Notes: generated by a model from the sequence alone, not told the origin. Counted from the stretch's first letter, positions 8,731-18,498 are shown. The stretch is DNA of 64,000 nt from Actinomycetes bacterium (GCA_023420415.1 JAEZWF010000040.1:84918-148917), one strand, 5' to 3'. Numbers and translations are program-made.

Positions 8731-11210
8731 GCGCTCACCTCCGCGACGTCGGCGGCCTTGGCGAGGGCGACCACCGCACCGGCGTCGACACCGAGGTCAC
8801 GGTGCACGTAGCTGCCGGGCGACTTCGTCGGGAGCCAGACCACGTGGTCGACCATGTCAGGTACGACCTCGGCAGGCACCGTCACCGCGCCGTGCCGGGT
8901 CGAGATGCGCACGGCGTCACCGTCGGTGAGGCCGAAGGCGGCAGCGGTCGCGGGCGACACGCGGGCACTCGGGTCGTGGCGGGTGCCGGCGAGGAACGGC
9001 TCGCCCCGCTGGAGCGTGCCGTCGTCGAGCAGCAGGTGCCAGGTGGCGAGGACAACCTCGCCCTCACCGAAGGTCGGGACCTCGGTCGCCGACACGGACG
9101 GCACCGCGGCGCGGGCTCCGGTCCAGGGACCGAGCGCGCCCATCTCGGCACGCACCTCCGCGAGCGTGCGGGCACCGAGGAAGGAGCCCATCTCCGAGGC
9201 GAGCATGTCGAGCACGCGGTAGTCGGACTGGGCGTTGGTGTCGAGCGCCGCCTCGAACGGACGGACCCGGCCCTCCCAGTCGACGAACGTGCCGCCCTTC
9301 TCGGCGTGCGGCGCGACCGGCAGCACGACGTCGGCGACCGCGGTCACCGTCGAGGGGATGAAGTCGAGCGACACGACGAAGGTCTTGGCGAGCGCCTCCT
9401 CGGCGCGGTCGTCACCGAGGTCGTCGGTGTCGACGCCGCCGACGACGAGTGCGTCGATGGCGCCGGTCGTCGCGGCCTCGATGATGCCCGCTGTGTCGCG
9501 TCCGGCGGCGTCGGGCAGCCCGACAACGTCCCATGCCTCGGCGACCTGCTCGCGCGCGGCGGCGTCCGCGACCGGACGACCACCGGGCAGCAGCGTGGCC
9601 AACGCACCGGCCTCGAGCGCACCGCGCTCACCGGCGCGGCGCGGCACCCAGGCGAGCCTGGCACCGGTCGACGACGCGAGGGCGGCGGCTGCGGACAGCG
9701 CACCCGGCACGGTCGCGAGCCGCGACCCGGCGAGGACCACGACGCCCTCCCCCTGCAGCGCCTGCGCGGCCTGGGCCGCGGCGCCGTCACCGGTGACGCC
9801 GTCGCCGAGGGCACGCAGCACCTCGGCCTCGGTGCCCGGTGCCGACGGGATCAACGTGCCGTTCAGCTTGTCGAGCCCGCGCGTGGCGAAGGGCGCCACG
9901 GCATACACGGCCGTCTTGTTCTTGCGGACCGCCTTGCGCAGCCGCAGGAAGACGATCGGGCTCTCCTCCTCAGGCTCGAACCCGACGAGGACGACGGTCT
10001 TGGCCTGCTCGAGGTCGGCGTAGGTCACCGCCCCGCCCTCGGGACCCGTCGCGACGACGGTCGAGGCGAGGAAGTCCGCCTCCTCGACCGAGTGCGGACG
10101 CGCACGGAAGTCGATGTCGTTGGTGGCCAACACAGTTCGCGCGAACTTGCCGTAGGCGTAGGCGTCCTCGGCGGACACCCGGCCACCGGTCAGCACACCG
10201 GTGGCCTTCGCGGCGGAGAGGCCGGCGGCAGCGGCGGCGAGCGCCTCGGGCCACGTCGCGACGCGCAGCTCGCCGTCCTCGCCGCGCACCATGGGGTACT
10301 CGAACCGGTCGCCCATCGTGGCGTACTGGAAGGCCCAGCGACCCTTGTCGCAGTTCCACTCCTCGTTGACCTCGGGGTCGTTGATCGCCATGCGGCGCAG
10401 CACGACACCGCGACGGTGGTCGGTGCGCACCGCGCAGCCGGACGCGCAGTGCTCACACACCGACGGCGTCGACATCAGGTCGAACGGGCGGCTGCGGAAG
10501 CGGTAGGCCGCCCCGGTCAGCGCACCCACCGGGCAGATCTGCACGGTGTTGCCGGAGAAGTAGGACTTGAACGGCTGCTCCTCGTAGATGCCGACCTGCT
10601 GCAGCGCGCCACGCTCGACGAGCGCGATGAACGGGTCACCGGCGATCTGCTCGGAGAAGCGGGTGCAGCGGGCACACAGGACGCAGCGCTCACGGTCGAG
10701 CAGCACCTCGGAGGAGATGTTGATCGGCTTGGGGTAGGTGCGCTTGACGTCCTCGAAGCGGCTCTTGGGCCGGCCGTTGCTCATGGCCTGGTTCTGCAGG
10801 GGGCACTCGCCGCCCTTGTCGCAGACCGGGCAGTCCAGCGGGTGGTTGATGAGCAGCAGCTCCATCACGCCCTGCTGCGCCTTGTCGGCGACCTTGGACG
10901 TGTGCTGGGTCTTGACCTCCATGCCCTCGGACACGGTGATGGTGCAGGACGCCTGCGGCTTGGGCATCGGGCGCATCGCGCCGTCGGGGCCGGGCGTCGC
11001 GATGTCGACGAGGCACTGGCGGCACGCGCCGATCGGGTCGAGCAGCGGGTGGTCGCAGAACCGCGGCACCTCGACGCCGATCTGTTCGGCGGCGCGGATC
11101 ACCAGCGTGTTCTTCGGCACCGACACGGCGACGCCGTCGACGGTGAGGTTCACCATCTCGACGGCGGGCTCGCCGGCGCCCGGGGCCTTCTTGTCTTCGG
11201 TCACAGTCAT
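8727..11210 (-). CDS. nuoG: NADH-quinone oxidoreductase subunit G
   Basis: Large iron-sulfur subunit of the complex I peripheral arm, 827 residues. The N-terminal ferredoxin-like domain has C52, C63, C66 and C89 for the 2Fe-2S cluster. It is followed by the CPVCDKGGECPLQ motif, the CVLCARCTRF motif and CEHCASGCAV with later cysteines, then a molybdopterin-oxidoreductase-like domain without obvious cofactor-specific residues. The ATG at 11210 overlaps the nuoF stop (ATGA). Confidence 0.97.
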   Translation of the reverse strand: MTVTEDKKAPGAGEPAVEMVNLTVDGVAVSVPKNTLVIRAAEQIGVEVPRFCDHPLLDPIGACRQCLVDIATPGPDGAMRPMPKPQASCTITVSEGMEVKTQHTSKVADKAQQGVMELLLINHPLDCPVCDKGGECPLQNQAMSNGRPKSRFEDVKRTYPKPINISSEVLLDRERCVLCARCTRFSEQIAGDPFIALVERGALQQVGIYEEQPFKSYFSGNTVQICPVGALTGAAYRFRSRPFDLMSTPSVCEHCASGCAVRTDHRRGVVLRRMAINDPEVNEEWNCDKGRWAFQYATMGDRFEYPMVRGEDGELRVATWPEALAAAAAGLSAAKATGVLTGGRVSAEDAYAYGKFARTVLATNDIDFRARPHSVEEADFLASTVVATGPEGGAVTYADLEQAKTVVLVGFEPEEESPIVFLRLRKAVRKNKTAVYAVAPFATRGLDKLNGTLIPSAPGTEAEVLRALGDGVTGDGAAAQAAQALQGEGVVVLAGSRLATVPGALSAAAALASSTGARLAWVPRRAGERGALEAGALATLLPGGRPVADAAAREQVAEAWDVVGLPDAAGRDTAGIIEAATTGAIDALVVGGVDTDDLGDDRAEEALAKTFVVSLDFIPSTVTAVADVVLPVAPHAEKGGTFVDWEGRVRPFEAALDTNAQSDYRVLDMLASEMGSFLGARTLAEVRAEMGALGPWTGARAAVPSVSATEVPTFGEGEVVLATWHLLLDDGTLQRGEPFLAGTRHDPSARVSPATAAAFGLTDGDAVRISTRHGAVTVPAEVVPDMVDHVVWLPTKSPGSYVHRDLGVDAGAVVALAKAADVAEVSA

Positions 11211-12520
11211 GCTGTTACACGGTCCTTGTGGAAGAGCGTCGACTCACGAACGTCGAACGGGCAGTGGCCCAGCTCGAGGTGCTTCAGGTACTCGTCACGG
11301 AAGTACTGGATGCTGCTCGTGATCGGGCTGGTCGCGCCGTCGCCGAGGGCGCAGAACGACCGGCCGAGGATGTTGTCGCACACGTCGAGCAGCTTTTCGA
11401 GGTCCTCCTCGTCGCCCTGCCCGTGCTCGAGCCGGCCGAGGATCTGCTTGAGCCACCAGGTGCCCTCACGGCACGGGGTGCACTTGCCGCAGGACTCGTG
11501 CTTGTAGAAGTCGGTCCAGCGGTCCACGGCGCGCACCACGCAGGTGGTGTCGTCGAAGATCTGCAGCGCGCGGGTGCCGAGCATCGACCCGGCCGCGGCC
11601 ACCGACTCGAAGTCGAGCGGGATGTCGAGGTGCTCGTCGGTGAACAGCGGCGTGGACGAACCACCCGGGGTCCAGAACTTGAGCTTGTGGTTGGGGTCGC
11701 GCATGCCGCCGGCCATGTCGAGCAGCTCGCGCAGCGTGATGCCGAGCGGCGCTTCGTACTGGCCGGGGTTCTTGACGTGGCCGGAGAGGCTGAAGATGCC
11801 GAAGCCCTGCGACTTCTCGGTGCCCATCTCGGTGAACCAGTCCGCACCGTGCAGCAGGATCGGCGGCACCGACGCGATCGACTCGACGTTGTTGACGACG
11901 GTCGGGCGCGCGTAGAGGCCGGCAACCGCGGGGAACGGCGGCTTGAGCCGCGGCTGGCCACGGCGCCCCTCGAGGCTGTCGAGCAGCGCCGTCTCCTCAC
12001 CGCAGATGTAGGCGCCGGCGCCCGCGTGGACGGTGATGTCGAGGTCGAAGCCGGAGCCGTGGATGTTCTTGCCGAGGTGGCCCGCGGCATACGCCTCCTC
12101 CACCGCGTGCAACAGGCGACGGTAGACGTGGACGACCTCACCGCGCAGGTAGATGAAGGCGTGGTTGCACCCGATGGCGTAGGACGTGATGACGCAACCC
12201 TCGATGAGGAACTGCGGCGCCGCCATCATCAGCGGGATGTCCTTGCAGGTGCCCGGCTCGGACTCGTCGGCGTTGACGACGAGGTAGCGGGGGCCGCCGT
12301 CCGGCGGGGGCAGGAAGCCCCACTTCATGCCGGTGGGGAAGCCGGCGCCGCCACGACCACGCAGACCGGAGTCCTTGGTCATCTGGACGAGGTCCTCGGG
12401 CTTCATGCCCAGCGCCTTCTTCAGGCCCTGGTAGCCCTCGTGCTTCTCGTACGTCGCGAGCGTCCAGGACTGGGGGTCGTCCCAGAAGTCGGTGAGGATC
12501 GGGGTCAGCTGGGTGCTCAC
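11207..12520 (-). CDS. nuoF: NADH-quinone oxidoreductase subunit F
   Basis: NADH- and FMN-binding subunit, 437 residues, the entry point for electrons. The glycine-rich NADH/FMN motif GRGGAGFPTG is at 55-64. The N3 4Fe-4S cluster ligands are C344, C347 and C350 (CGKCTPC) with C390 downstream. GTG start overlapping the nuoE stop (GTGA). Confidence 0.97.
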   Translation of the reverse strand: MSTQLTPILTDFWDDPQSWTLATYEKHEGYQGLKKALGMKPEDLVQMTKDSGLRGRGGAGFPTGMKWGFLPPPDGGPRYLVVNADESEPGTCKDIPLMMAAPQFLIEGCVITSYAIGCNHAFIYLRGEVVHVYRRLLHAVEEAYAAGHLGKNIHGSGFDLDITVHAGAGAYICGEETALLDSLEGRRGQPRLKPPFPAVAGLYARPTVVNNVESIASVPPILLHGADWFTEMGTEKSQGFGIFSLSGHVKNPGQYEAPLGITLRELLDMAGGMRDPNHKLKFWTPGGSSTPLFTDEHLDIPLDFESVAAAGSMLGTRALQIFDDTTCVVRAVDRWTDFYKHESCGKCTPCREGTWWLKQILGRLEHGQGDEEDLEKLLDVCDNILGRSFCALGDGATSPITSSIQYFRDEYLKHLELGHCPFDVRESTLFHKDRVTA

Positions 12521-13455
12521 TTCGCGTCCTTCCCGTTGGCCTTGCCCTTGCCCTCGGCGCCGTCGTCGAAGAGCGTGCCCTGGGCGGTCGGCTTCTCGTC
12601 CGGGTCGTTGGCCTGGGCGTTGCCAGAGGTATGCCGGCCGGCCGCCTTGCCGTCGACCGTCGCCTTCGCGGCATCGCTGGCCTCGGTCTGGTGGGCGTCC
12701 GTGGACTCACCGGACTCACCACCGGTGCCCTGCGGGGCACCGGGTGCGGTCCAGCCGTGCTCGTGCGCGACCTCGAGACCGGCCAGCGACGCCGGACCGG
12801 CGCCCACGCCCTCGTCGGCGAGGCCGTCGTTGAACCCGGCCAGCACACGCGACACCTGCTTGAAGGTGCACACCTTGTTCGGGCCGCGGGAGGGCTTGAC
12901 GTCCTTGCCGGCGCGCAGGTCGTCGACGAGCTGCTTGGTCGACTCGGGGGTCTGGTTGTCGAAGAACTCCCAGTTGGCCATGACCACCGGGGCGTAGTCG
13001 CACGCGGCGTTGCACTCGATCCGCTCGAGCGTCACCTTGCCGTCCGGGGTGGTCTCGTCGTGGCCGACCCCGAGGTGCTCGGACACCTCGTCGAAGATCT
13101 GGTCGCCGCCCATGATCGCGCACAGGGTGTTGGTGCAGACGCCCACCGTGTACTCGCCGTTGGGGTGGCGCTTGTACTGCGTGTAGAACGTCGCCACACC
13201 CGACACCTCGGCGGTGCTGAGGTCGAGCTTGTCGGCGCACCAGTCGATGCCGCGGCCGGTGACGTAGCCGTCGACGCTCTGCACCAGGTGCAGCAGCGGC
13301 AGCAGCGCCGACCGCTTCTGCGGGTAGCGCGCAATGACCTGCTCGGCATCGGCGTCGAGACCGGCCAGCTGGTCGGCGGTGTAGGGCTCCTTGGACTCGG
13401 CGGCCACCGTCAGGTGCCCGGCCGCGGTCTGCATGCCGAAGTTGTCACCACTCAT
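12517..13455 (-). CDS. nuoE: NADH-quinone oxidoreductase subunit E, with long C-terminal tail
   Basis: Thioredoxin-like 2Fe-2S subunit (cluster N1a) that works with NuoF. Ligands C107, C112, C148 and C152 are all present. The protein is 312 residues, clearly longer than the 160-220 residue core. From about residue 215 a low-complexity tail rich in Gly, Ala, Glu, Asp and Lys runs to the end, probably disordered. The start shares a base with the nuoD stop (TGATG). Confidence 0.96.
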   Translation of the reverse strand: MSGDNFGMQTAAGHLTVAAESKEPYTADQLAGLDADAEQVIARYPQKRSALLPLLHLVQSVDGYVTGRGIDWCADKLDLSTAEVSGVATFYTQYKRHPNGEYTVGVCTNTLCAIMGGDQIFDEVSEHLGVGHDETTPDGKVTLERIECNAACDYAPVVMANWEFFDNQTPESTKQLVDDLRAGKDVKPSRGPNKVCTFKQVSRVLAGFNDGLADEGVGAGPASLAGLEVAHEHGWTAPGAPQGTGGESGESTDAHQTEASDAAKATVDGKAAGRHTSGNAQANDPDEKPTAQGTLFDDGAEGKGKANGKDAK

Positions 13456-14807
13456 CAGCGATCAACTCCTCCCATCACCGGGTCGATCGAGGCGACCGCC
13501 ACGATGACGTCGGCGACCTGGCCGCCCTCGCACATCGCGGCCGTGGCCTGCAGGTTGTTGAAGGACGGGTCACGGAAGTGCGCCCGGTAGGGGCGCGTTC
13601 CCCCGTCGGACACCGTGTGGCAGCCGAGCTCACCCTTGGGACTCTCGACCGCGGCATACGCCTGACCCGGCGGCACGCGGAAGCCCTCGGTGACCAGCTT
13701 GAAGTGGTGGATGAGCGACTCCATCGAGGTGCCCATGATCTCGCGGATGTGGTCGAGGCTGTTGCCCATGCCGTCGCCGCCGATGGCCAGCTGGGCCGGC
13801 CACGCGATCTTCTTGTCCTCGACCATGACCGGGCCCGGGTTGGACTGGAGCCGGTCGATGCACTGCTCGGCGATCTTGAGCGACTCGTACATCTCGTCGA
13901 TGCGGATGCGCAGCCGCGCGTAGGCGTCGGCCTCGGTGCGGGTGATGACCTCGAAGTCGTAGGTCTCGTAACCGCAGTAGGGCTCGAGCTTGCGCAGGTC
14001 GTGCGGCAGCCCGGTCGAGCGCAGCACCGGGCCGGTGATGCCGAGGGCCATGCAGCCGGTCAGGTCGAGGTAGCCCACGTCGACCATGCGGCCCTTGAGG
14101 ATGGGGTTCTCGTTGAGCAGCATCTCCAGCTCGCCAAGTCCCTTGCGCACCAACGGAATCGTGTCGCGCACCTTGTCGATGGCGCCGGGCGGCAGGTCCT
14201 GCGCGACACCGCCGGGGCGGATGTAGGCGTTGTTCATGCGCAGGCCCGTGACCATCTCGAAGATCGACAGGATGCGCTCGCGCTCACGGAAGCCGACCGT
14301 CATGACGGTGGTCGCGCCCATCTCCATGCCACCGGTGGCCAGCGCCACGAGGTGGGAGGTGATGCGGTTGAGCTCCATCATCAGGACACGGATCACGTTG
14401 GCCCGCTCGGGCACCTGGTCGGTGATGCCGAGCAGCTTCTCCACCGACAGGCAGAACGCCGCCTCGTTGAAGAACGGCGTGAGGTAGTCCATGCGGGTGC
14501 AGAAGGTCACGCCCTGGGTCCAGGTGCGGAACTCCATGTTCTTCTCGATGCCCGTGTGCAGGTAGCCGATACCCGCGCGGGCCTCGGTCACCGTCTCGCC
14601 GTCGAGCTCGAGGATCAGCCGGAGCACGCCGTGCGTCGACGGGTGCTGCGGCCCCATGTTGACGACGATGCGCTCCTCGTGGAGGGCCGCGGCCTCGTCG
14701 ACGAGCTGGTCCCAGTCACCGCCGGTGGCGTTGAAGACGTGGGCCTCCTCGTCGGCGAGGGTGTTGTCGCCCGAGGTGGCGTAGATGTCGTCGTGGTACG
14801 TCGTCAT
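13455..14807 (-). CDS. nuoD: NADH-quinone oxidoreductase subunit D
   Basis: Quinone-site subunit of the peripheral arm, about 450 residues, related to the NiFe-hydrogenase large subunit but lacking the metal cysteines. The family hallmark GPQHPSTHGVLRLILELDGE is intact near the N-terminus. The reading frame is open much further upstream into nuoC, but the ATG at 14807 (MTTYHDD) shares one base with the nuoC stop and gives the normal length with a short extension. Confidence 0.97.
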   Translation of the reverse strand: MTTYHDDIYATSGDNTLADEEAHVFNATGGDWDQLVDEAAALHEERIVVNMGPQHPSTHGVLRLILELDGETVTEARAGIGYLHTGIEKNMEFRTWTQGVTFCTRMDYLTPFFNEAAFCLSVEKLLGITDQVPERANVIRVLMMELNRITSHLVALATGGMEMGATTVMTVGFRERERILSIFEMVTGLRMNNAYIRPGGVAQDLPPGAIDKVRDTIPLVRKGLGELEMLLNENPILKGRMVDVGYLDLTGCMALGITGPVLRSTGLPHDLRKLEPYCGYETYDFEVITRTEADAYARLRIRIDEMYESLKIAEQCIDRLQSNPGPVMVEDKKIAWPAQLAIGGDGMGNSLDHIREIMGTSMESLIHHFKLVTEGFRVPPGQAYAAVESPKGELGCHTVSDGGTRPYRAHFRDPSFNNLQATAAMCEGGQVADVIVAVASIDPVMGGVDR

Positions 14808-15706
14808 CAGTTGTAAGACCTCCGCTGGTCCGGCGGCGGGACGGTGGCGCCCTTGTACTCGACCGGGATGCCGCCGAGGGGGTAGTCCTTGCGCTGCGGG
14901 TGGCCCGGCCAGTCGTCGGGCATGAGGATGCGCGTGAGCGCCGGGTGCCCGTCGAACTCGATGCCGAACATGTCCCACGTCTCGCGCTCGTGCCAGTCGT
15001 TGGCCGGGTAGATCGAGACGATCGAGGGGATGTGCGGGTCGCTGTCGGGGCAGGTCACCTCGAGGCGCACGCGGCGACCCCCGTGGGTGATGGACAGCAG
15101 GTGGTAGACCGCGTGCAGCTCGCGGCCCTCCTCGTGCGGGTAGTGCACGCCGCTGACGCCGGTGCACAGCTCGAACCTCAGCGCCGGGTCGTCACGCATC
15201 GCGCGCGCGACCGTGGGGAGGTGCTCGCGGCGGACGAACAGGGTCAGCTCACCGCGGTCGACCACCACCCGCTCGATCGCTTCGCCGTATGCCGCGTCGC
15301 CGGCACCGCTGTCGAGGGCGCCCTCGAGCCGGTCGGCGATCTCGTCGAAGTAGCCGCCGTAGGGACGAACTGCCGCGCCGGGGAACAGGATCGGGCTGCG
15401 CAGGCCGCCGTAGCCGGAGGTGTCGCCACCCTCGACCGCGCCGAACATGCCGCGCCGCTCGCCGACGACGACCGGGTCGGGCCCGACACCCGGGGCTGCG
15501 GGGAGACGCTCGCCGGTCTCCCGGTCGACGACCGTGCCCGGCTGGTTCGGAGCCGTGGAGGTCGCGGCCTCCGAGGCCGGCTGGTCAGGGCCGGCCGTCT
15601 TGTCCTGCGCCGATGCCGTGCTCTGGGTGCCGTCGATGTTGCTGTTCGCGGTCGCCTGCTTCGGGTCCTTCGCGGCGTCCTTCGCCTGGTCCTTCTCGTC
15701 GGCCAT
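14807..15706 (-). CDS. nuoC: NADH-quinone oxidoreductase subunit C, with N-terminal extension
   Basis: 30-kDa-type subunit of the complex I peripheral arm, about 299 residues. The conserved core includes the ERETWDMFGIEFDGHPALTR region and DYPLGGIPVEYKG near the end. The first 90 or so residues are a polar, low-complexity extension (Lys/Ala/Thr/Gln/Pro) typical of actinobacterial NuoC. The ATG at 15706 shares one base with the nuoB stop (TGATG). Confidence 0.96.
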   Translation of the reverse strand: MADEKDQAKDAAKDPKQATANSNIDGTQSTASAQDKTAGPDQPASEAATSTAPNQPGTVVDRETGERLPAAPGVGPDPVVVGERRGMFGAVEGGDTSGYGGLRSPILFPGAAVRPYGGYFDEIADRLEGALDSGAGDAAYGEAIERVVVDRGELTLFVRREHLPTVARAMRDDPALRFELCTGVSGVHYPHEEGRELHAVYHLLSITHGGRRVRLEVTCPDSDPHIPSIVSIYPANDWHERETWDMFGIEFDGHPALTRILMPDDWPGHPQRKDYPLGGIPVEYKGATVPPPDQRRSYN

Positions 15707-16356
15707 CAGGCGGCACCTCCGTGGGTGTGACCGTGGCTGTGGTCGTGCGTGTGGCCGATCGGGGCGATCGGGAGCTGGTTCGGGCTGGCGCTCCCGGCGC
15801 CCGCGGCGAGCAGGCCGGTCATCTCGTGGGTCGGGGTCGCACGGAGCGCCGCCTCCTCGGCGGCGCGGGCCGCGGCCACGCGGTTGACGCCGAGCTTGGA
15901 GCTCTGGATCTGCTCGTGCAGCGTGAGGATCGCGTTGAGGAGCATCTGCGGGCGGGGCGGACAGCCCGGCAGATAGACGTCGACCGGGATGATGTGGTCG
16001 ACCCCCTGGACGATCGCGTAGTTGTTGAACATGCCGCCGGAGCTGGCGCAGACACCCATCGAGATGACCCACTTGGGCTCGGGCATCTGGTCGTAGACCT
16101 GGCGCACGACGGGGGCCATCTTCTGGCTCACGCGGCCGGCGACGATCATCAGGTCGGCCTGCCGGGGCGTGGCCGAGAACCGCTCCATGCCGAAGCGCGC
16201 GATGTCGTAGTCGGGCGTGCCGACCGCCATCATCTCGATGGCGCAGCAGGCCAGGCCGAACGTCGCCGGCCAGACCGAGCTCTTGCGCATGTACCCCGCG
16301 ACCTGCTCGACCGTGGTCAGCAGGAAGCCGGCGGGCAGCTTCTCCTCAACACCCAT
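15706..16356 (-). CDS. nuoB: NADH-quinone oxidoreductase subunit B
   Basis: Carries the terminal 4Fe-4S cluster N2 that reduces quinone, 216 residues. Ligand cysteines are the adjacent pair C37-C38 (FGLACCAIEMM), C103 (SMGVCASSGG) and C132 (YLPGCPPRP). A histidine-rich tail at the C-terminus (residues about 202-216) is beyond the core and could bind metal, though that is inference. A 43-base gap separates it from nuoA. Confidence 0.97.
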   Translation of the reverse strand: MGVEEKLPAGFLLTTVEQVAGYMRKSSVWPATFGLACCAIEMMAVGTPDYDIARFGMERFSATPRQADLMIVAGRVSQKMAPVVRQVYDQMPEPKWVISMGVCASSGGMFNNYAIVQGVDHIIPVDVYLPGCPPRPQMLLNAILTLHEQIQSSKLGVNRVAAARAAEEAALRATPTHEMTGLLAAGAGSASPNQLPIAPIGHTHDHSHGHTHGGAA

Positions 16357-16399
16357 CAGAGGTTCCCTCGCTCACAGTGGTTCGCACGCGGCATACCCA

Positions 16400-16765
16400 T
16401 CAGTCCCAGTCCAGGCCGCCGCGACGCCACACGTAGGCGTAGGCGACGAACACGGTCAGGATGAACAGCACCATCTCCACCAGCGCGAACAGGCCCAGCT
16501 GGTCGAAGGCCACCGCGAACGGGTAGAGGAACACCGACTCGATGTCGAAGATGATGAACAGCATCGCGGTCAGGTAGTACTTGATCGGGATGCGCAGCCC
16601 GCCACCCGCGGCCTGCGGGGTGGGCTCGATGCCGCACTCGTAGGCGTCGAGCTTGGCGCGGTTGTACCGCTTCGGGCCGGAGATCGCGGCCGCGAAGACC
16701 GAGAAGACGGCGAAGCCGCCACCGATCGCCAGCAGGAACAGCAGCGGGACGTAGGGGTCCGTCAT
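16400..16765 (-). CDS. nuoA: NADH-quinone oxidoreductase subunit A
   Basis: Small membrane subunit, 121 residues, three hydrophobic segments, with the conserved YECGIEP stretch in the first loop and the FDIESVFLYP stretch. First gene of the operon, so the nuo promoter should lie just upstream of 16765. Confidence 0.97.
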   Translation of the reverse strand: MTDPYVPLLFLLAIGGGFAVFSVFAAAISGPKRYNRAKLDAYECGIEPTPQAAGGGLRIPIKYYLTAMLFIIFDIESVFLYPFAVAFDQLGLFALVEMVLFILTVFVAYAYVWRRGGLDWD

Positions 16766-16886
16766 CGCTCCGCCTCTTCCCTTCCGTCGTGGACAGTGGT
16801 GTGGGTCACACCCGCGCGGTGCCCAATCCTAGGGGCGGGCTCGAAGAATGCACGCGCGGCCCTGGTGGCACGCGGACCGGTGGCGC
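16766..16886 (-). promoter_or_regulatory. Probable nuo operon promoter region
   Basis: Reading towards nuoA, a -10-like TAGGAT (positions 16827-16832) gives a leader of about 55 bases. Between it and the gene is a perfect inverted repeat, GGTGTG-GGT-CACACC on the plus strand (16798-16812), which could be an operator. It does not match a Rex site. No function has been shown; the call rests on position and sequence shape only. Confidence 0.4.
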
Positions 16887-18239
16887 TCATGCGTCGGGCG
16901 CCATCTTGGACAGGGCCACGATCAGCCGGTCGCTCGCGTCTCCGCCGTGCGGTTCGGCGAGGTTGGCCATGACCTTGAGGAGGAACCTCATCAGGGTGGT
17001 GCGCGGCAGGCCGTACTTGGTCGCGAGCCGCATGACCTCGGGGTTGCCGATCATCTTCGCGAAGTAGCGACCGAGCGTGTAGTAGCCGCCGAGCGCGTCG
17101 CCCATGACCTTGGGGTAGGACTGCAGGACCCGCTCGCGCTGGGCGTCGGTGCCGCGGGCGAACGCCTGCGCGACGACCTCGGCCGCGAGCCGCCCGGACT
17201 CCATGGCGTAGGCGATGCCCTCGCCGTTGAACGGGTTCACCATGCCGCCGGCGTCACCGACGAGCAGCAGGCCCTTGTCGTAGTGCGGCTGGCGGTTGAA
17301 GCCCATCGGCAGCGCGGCGCCGCGGATCGGGCCGACCATGGTCTCGTCGTTGTAGGTCCAGTCCTGCGGCATCGTCGCGACCCAGCGCCGCATGACGTCC
17401 TTGTAGTCGGTCTTGCCGAACGCGCTGGAGGTGTTGAGGATGCCGAGGCCGACGTTGGAGGTGCCGTCGCCGACGCCGAAGATCCAGCCGTAGCCGGGCA
17501 GCAGCACCTTCTTGCCGTTCTCGTCGGTCGACCACAGCTCGAGCCAGGACTCGAGGTAGTCGTCGTCGTGGCGGGGGCTCGTGTAGTAGGTGCGCACGGC
17601 GACGCCCATCGGGCGGTCCTCACGCTTCTCGCGCCCCACCGACAGCGACAACCTCGAGGAGTTGCCGTCGGCCGCGATGACCAGCGGGGCGGCATACCGG
17701 AGCTCGGGGCCCGTGGAGCGGCCCTTCTCGTCGACCGCCTTGGCGGTCACACCGACGATGTGGCCGCGGTCGTCGAGGACCGGGCCGGTGACGTTGGTCG
17801 ACTCGCGCAGCCGGGCGCCGTGCTTGACGGCGTGCTTGGCGAGGATGTCGTCGAAGTCCTGCCGGGTGCGCACCAGGCCGCAGGGCGGGAAGCTCGCGAG
17901 GTCGGGCCACGGCAGCTGCAGCCGCATGCCGCCGCCGATGATGCGCAGGCCGTGGTTGCGGATCCAGCCGTCCTCCTCGGGCGTGGGGACACCGAGGGTG
18001 ATGAGCTCCTTGACCGCGCGGGGGGTGAGGCCGTCGCCGCAGACCTTCTCGCGCGGGAACGCGGTCTTCTCCAGGACGAGGACGTCCAGACCGCTCATGG
18101 CGAGGTATGCCGCGGTGGCCGACCCGGCAGGGCCGGCGCCGACGACGATGACGTCGGCTGACTCCGTCGCCGGGGTGGTGCCCGACGCGGCGGGAATCGG
18201 TGTTGTCACGCTGTGCCTCACGCTTGTGAACGTCTTCAC
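16887..18239 (-). CDS. menJ: Geranylgeranyl-reductase-family FAD oxidoreductase, likely menaquinone reductase MenJ
   Basis: FAD-dependent enzyme, 450 residues, of the family that saturates prenyl chains. In mycobacteria MenJ reduces one isoprene unit of menaquinone and sits beside a polyprenyl synthase and menG; the same neighbours occur here. The dinucleotide fold motif GAGPAG is at 34-39, and the second FAD motif GDAGGMVNPFNGEGI is about residue 320. The GTG at 18239 has a GGAG element seven bases upstream; two other GTG codons 18 and 30 bases further in are possible starts. Function is assigned by family and context. Confidence 0.85.
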   Translation of the reverse strand: MKTFTSVRHSVTTPIPAASGTTPATESADVIVVGAGPAGSATAAYLAMSGLDVLVLEKTAFPREKVCGDGLTPRAVKELITLGVPTPEEDGWIRNHGLRIIGGGMRLQLPWPDLASFPPCGLVRTRQDFDDILAKHAVKHGARLRESTNVTGPVLDDRGHIVGVTAKAVDEKGRSTGPELRYAAPLVIAADGNSSRLSLSVGREKREDRPMGVAVRTYYTSPRHDDDYLESWLELWSTDENGKKVLLPGYGWIFGVGDGTSNVGLGILNTSSAFGKTDYKDVMRRWVATMPQDWTYNDETMVGPIRGAALPMGFNRQPHYDKGLLLVGDAGGMVNPFNGEGIAYAMESGRLAAEVVAQAFARGTDAQRERVLQSYPKVMGDALGGYYTLGRYFAKMIGNPEVMRLATKYGLPRTTLMRFLLKVMANLAEPHGGDASDRLIVALSKMAPDA

Positions 18240-18314
18240 GAACTGCTCCGGGCGAGACTACTCCGCTCCCGGCCCGGTCACACCACTTAGGCGACCCTTA
18301 CCCGCTGCGGCCCG

Positions 18315-18361
18315 CTTGCGTCTGCGTCTTTGCCCACCAGCGGGGCAAGTCCGCAGACGTT
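18315..18361. repeat. 47-nt hairpin repeat, copy 1
   Basis: The outer arms CGTCTGCG / CGCAGACG and inner arms TTGCCC / GGGCAA are separated by three-base internal loops, with the apical loop ACCAGCG. Copies 2 (18377-18423) and 3 (32439-32485) share this plan and orientation. No T-run follows, so it is a repeat element or a rho-independent-like structure of unknown role. Confidence 0.85.
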
Positions 18362-18376
18362 GCCGTATGCCGCTTG

Positions 18377-18423
18377 CTTGCGTCTGCGGGTTTGCCCACC
18401 AGCGGGGCAAGTCCGCAGACGTT
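18377..18423. repeat. 47-nt hairpin repeat, copy 2
   Basis: Near-identical to copy 1: it differs only in the three-base internal loop between the 5' arms (GGT instead of TCT). It lies 15 bases after copy 1, with a GTATGCCG octamer in between. Confidence 0.85.
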
Positions 18424-18498
18424 ACGGCTTGACGGCTCGGTGCCCTTGCTCGCGCTCAGGCCGCCCTCCGGTCCCCGCTCGTACCTCGCTGCGGGTCC

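Larger units (their letters stand above)
18240..18498. other. Non-coding gap between menJ and menG holding two hairpin repeats
   Basis: The 259-base gap has no convincing gene. It holds two copies of a 47-base hairpin repeat (separate entries) and one GTATGCCG octamer between them. Both flanking genes are on the minus strand, so this is downstream of menG and upstream of menJ: the hairpins could end menG transcription, and a menJ promoter may lie near 18250-18300. Confidence 0.7.

Noticed and set aside
16798..16812. Palindrome before nuoA considered as a Rex site
   Set aside because: GGTGTGGGTCACACC lacks the TTGTGA/TCACAA halves; kept only as an unassigned inverted repeat.
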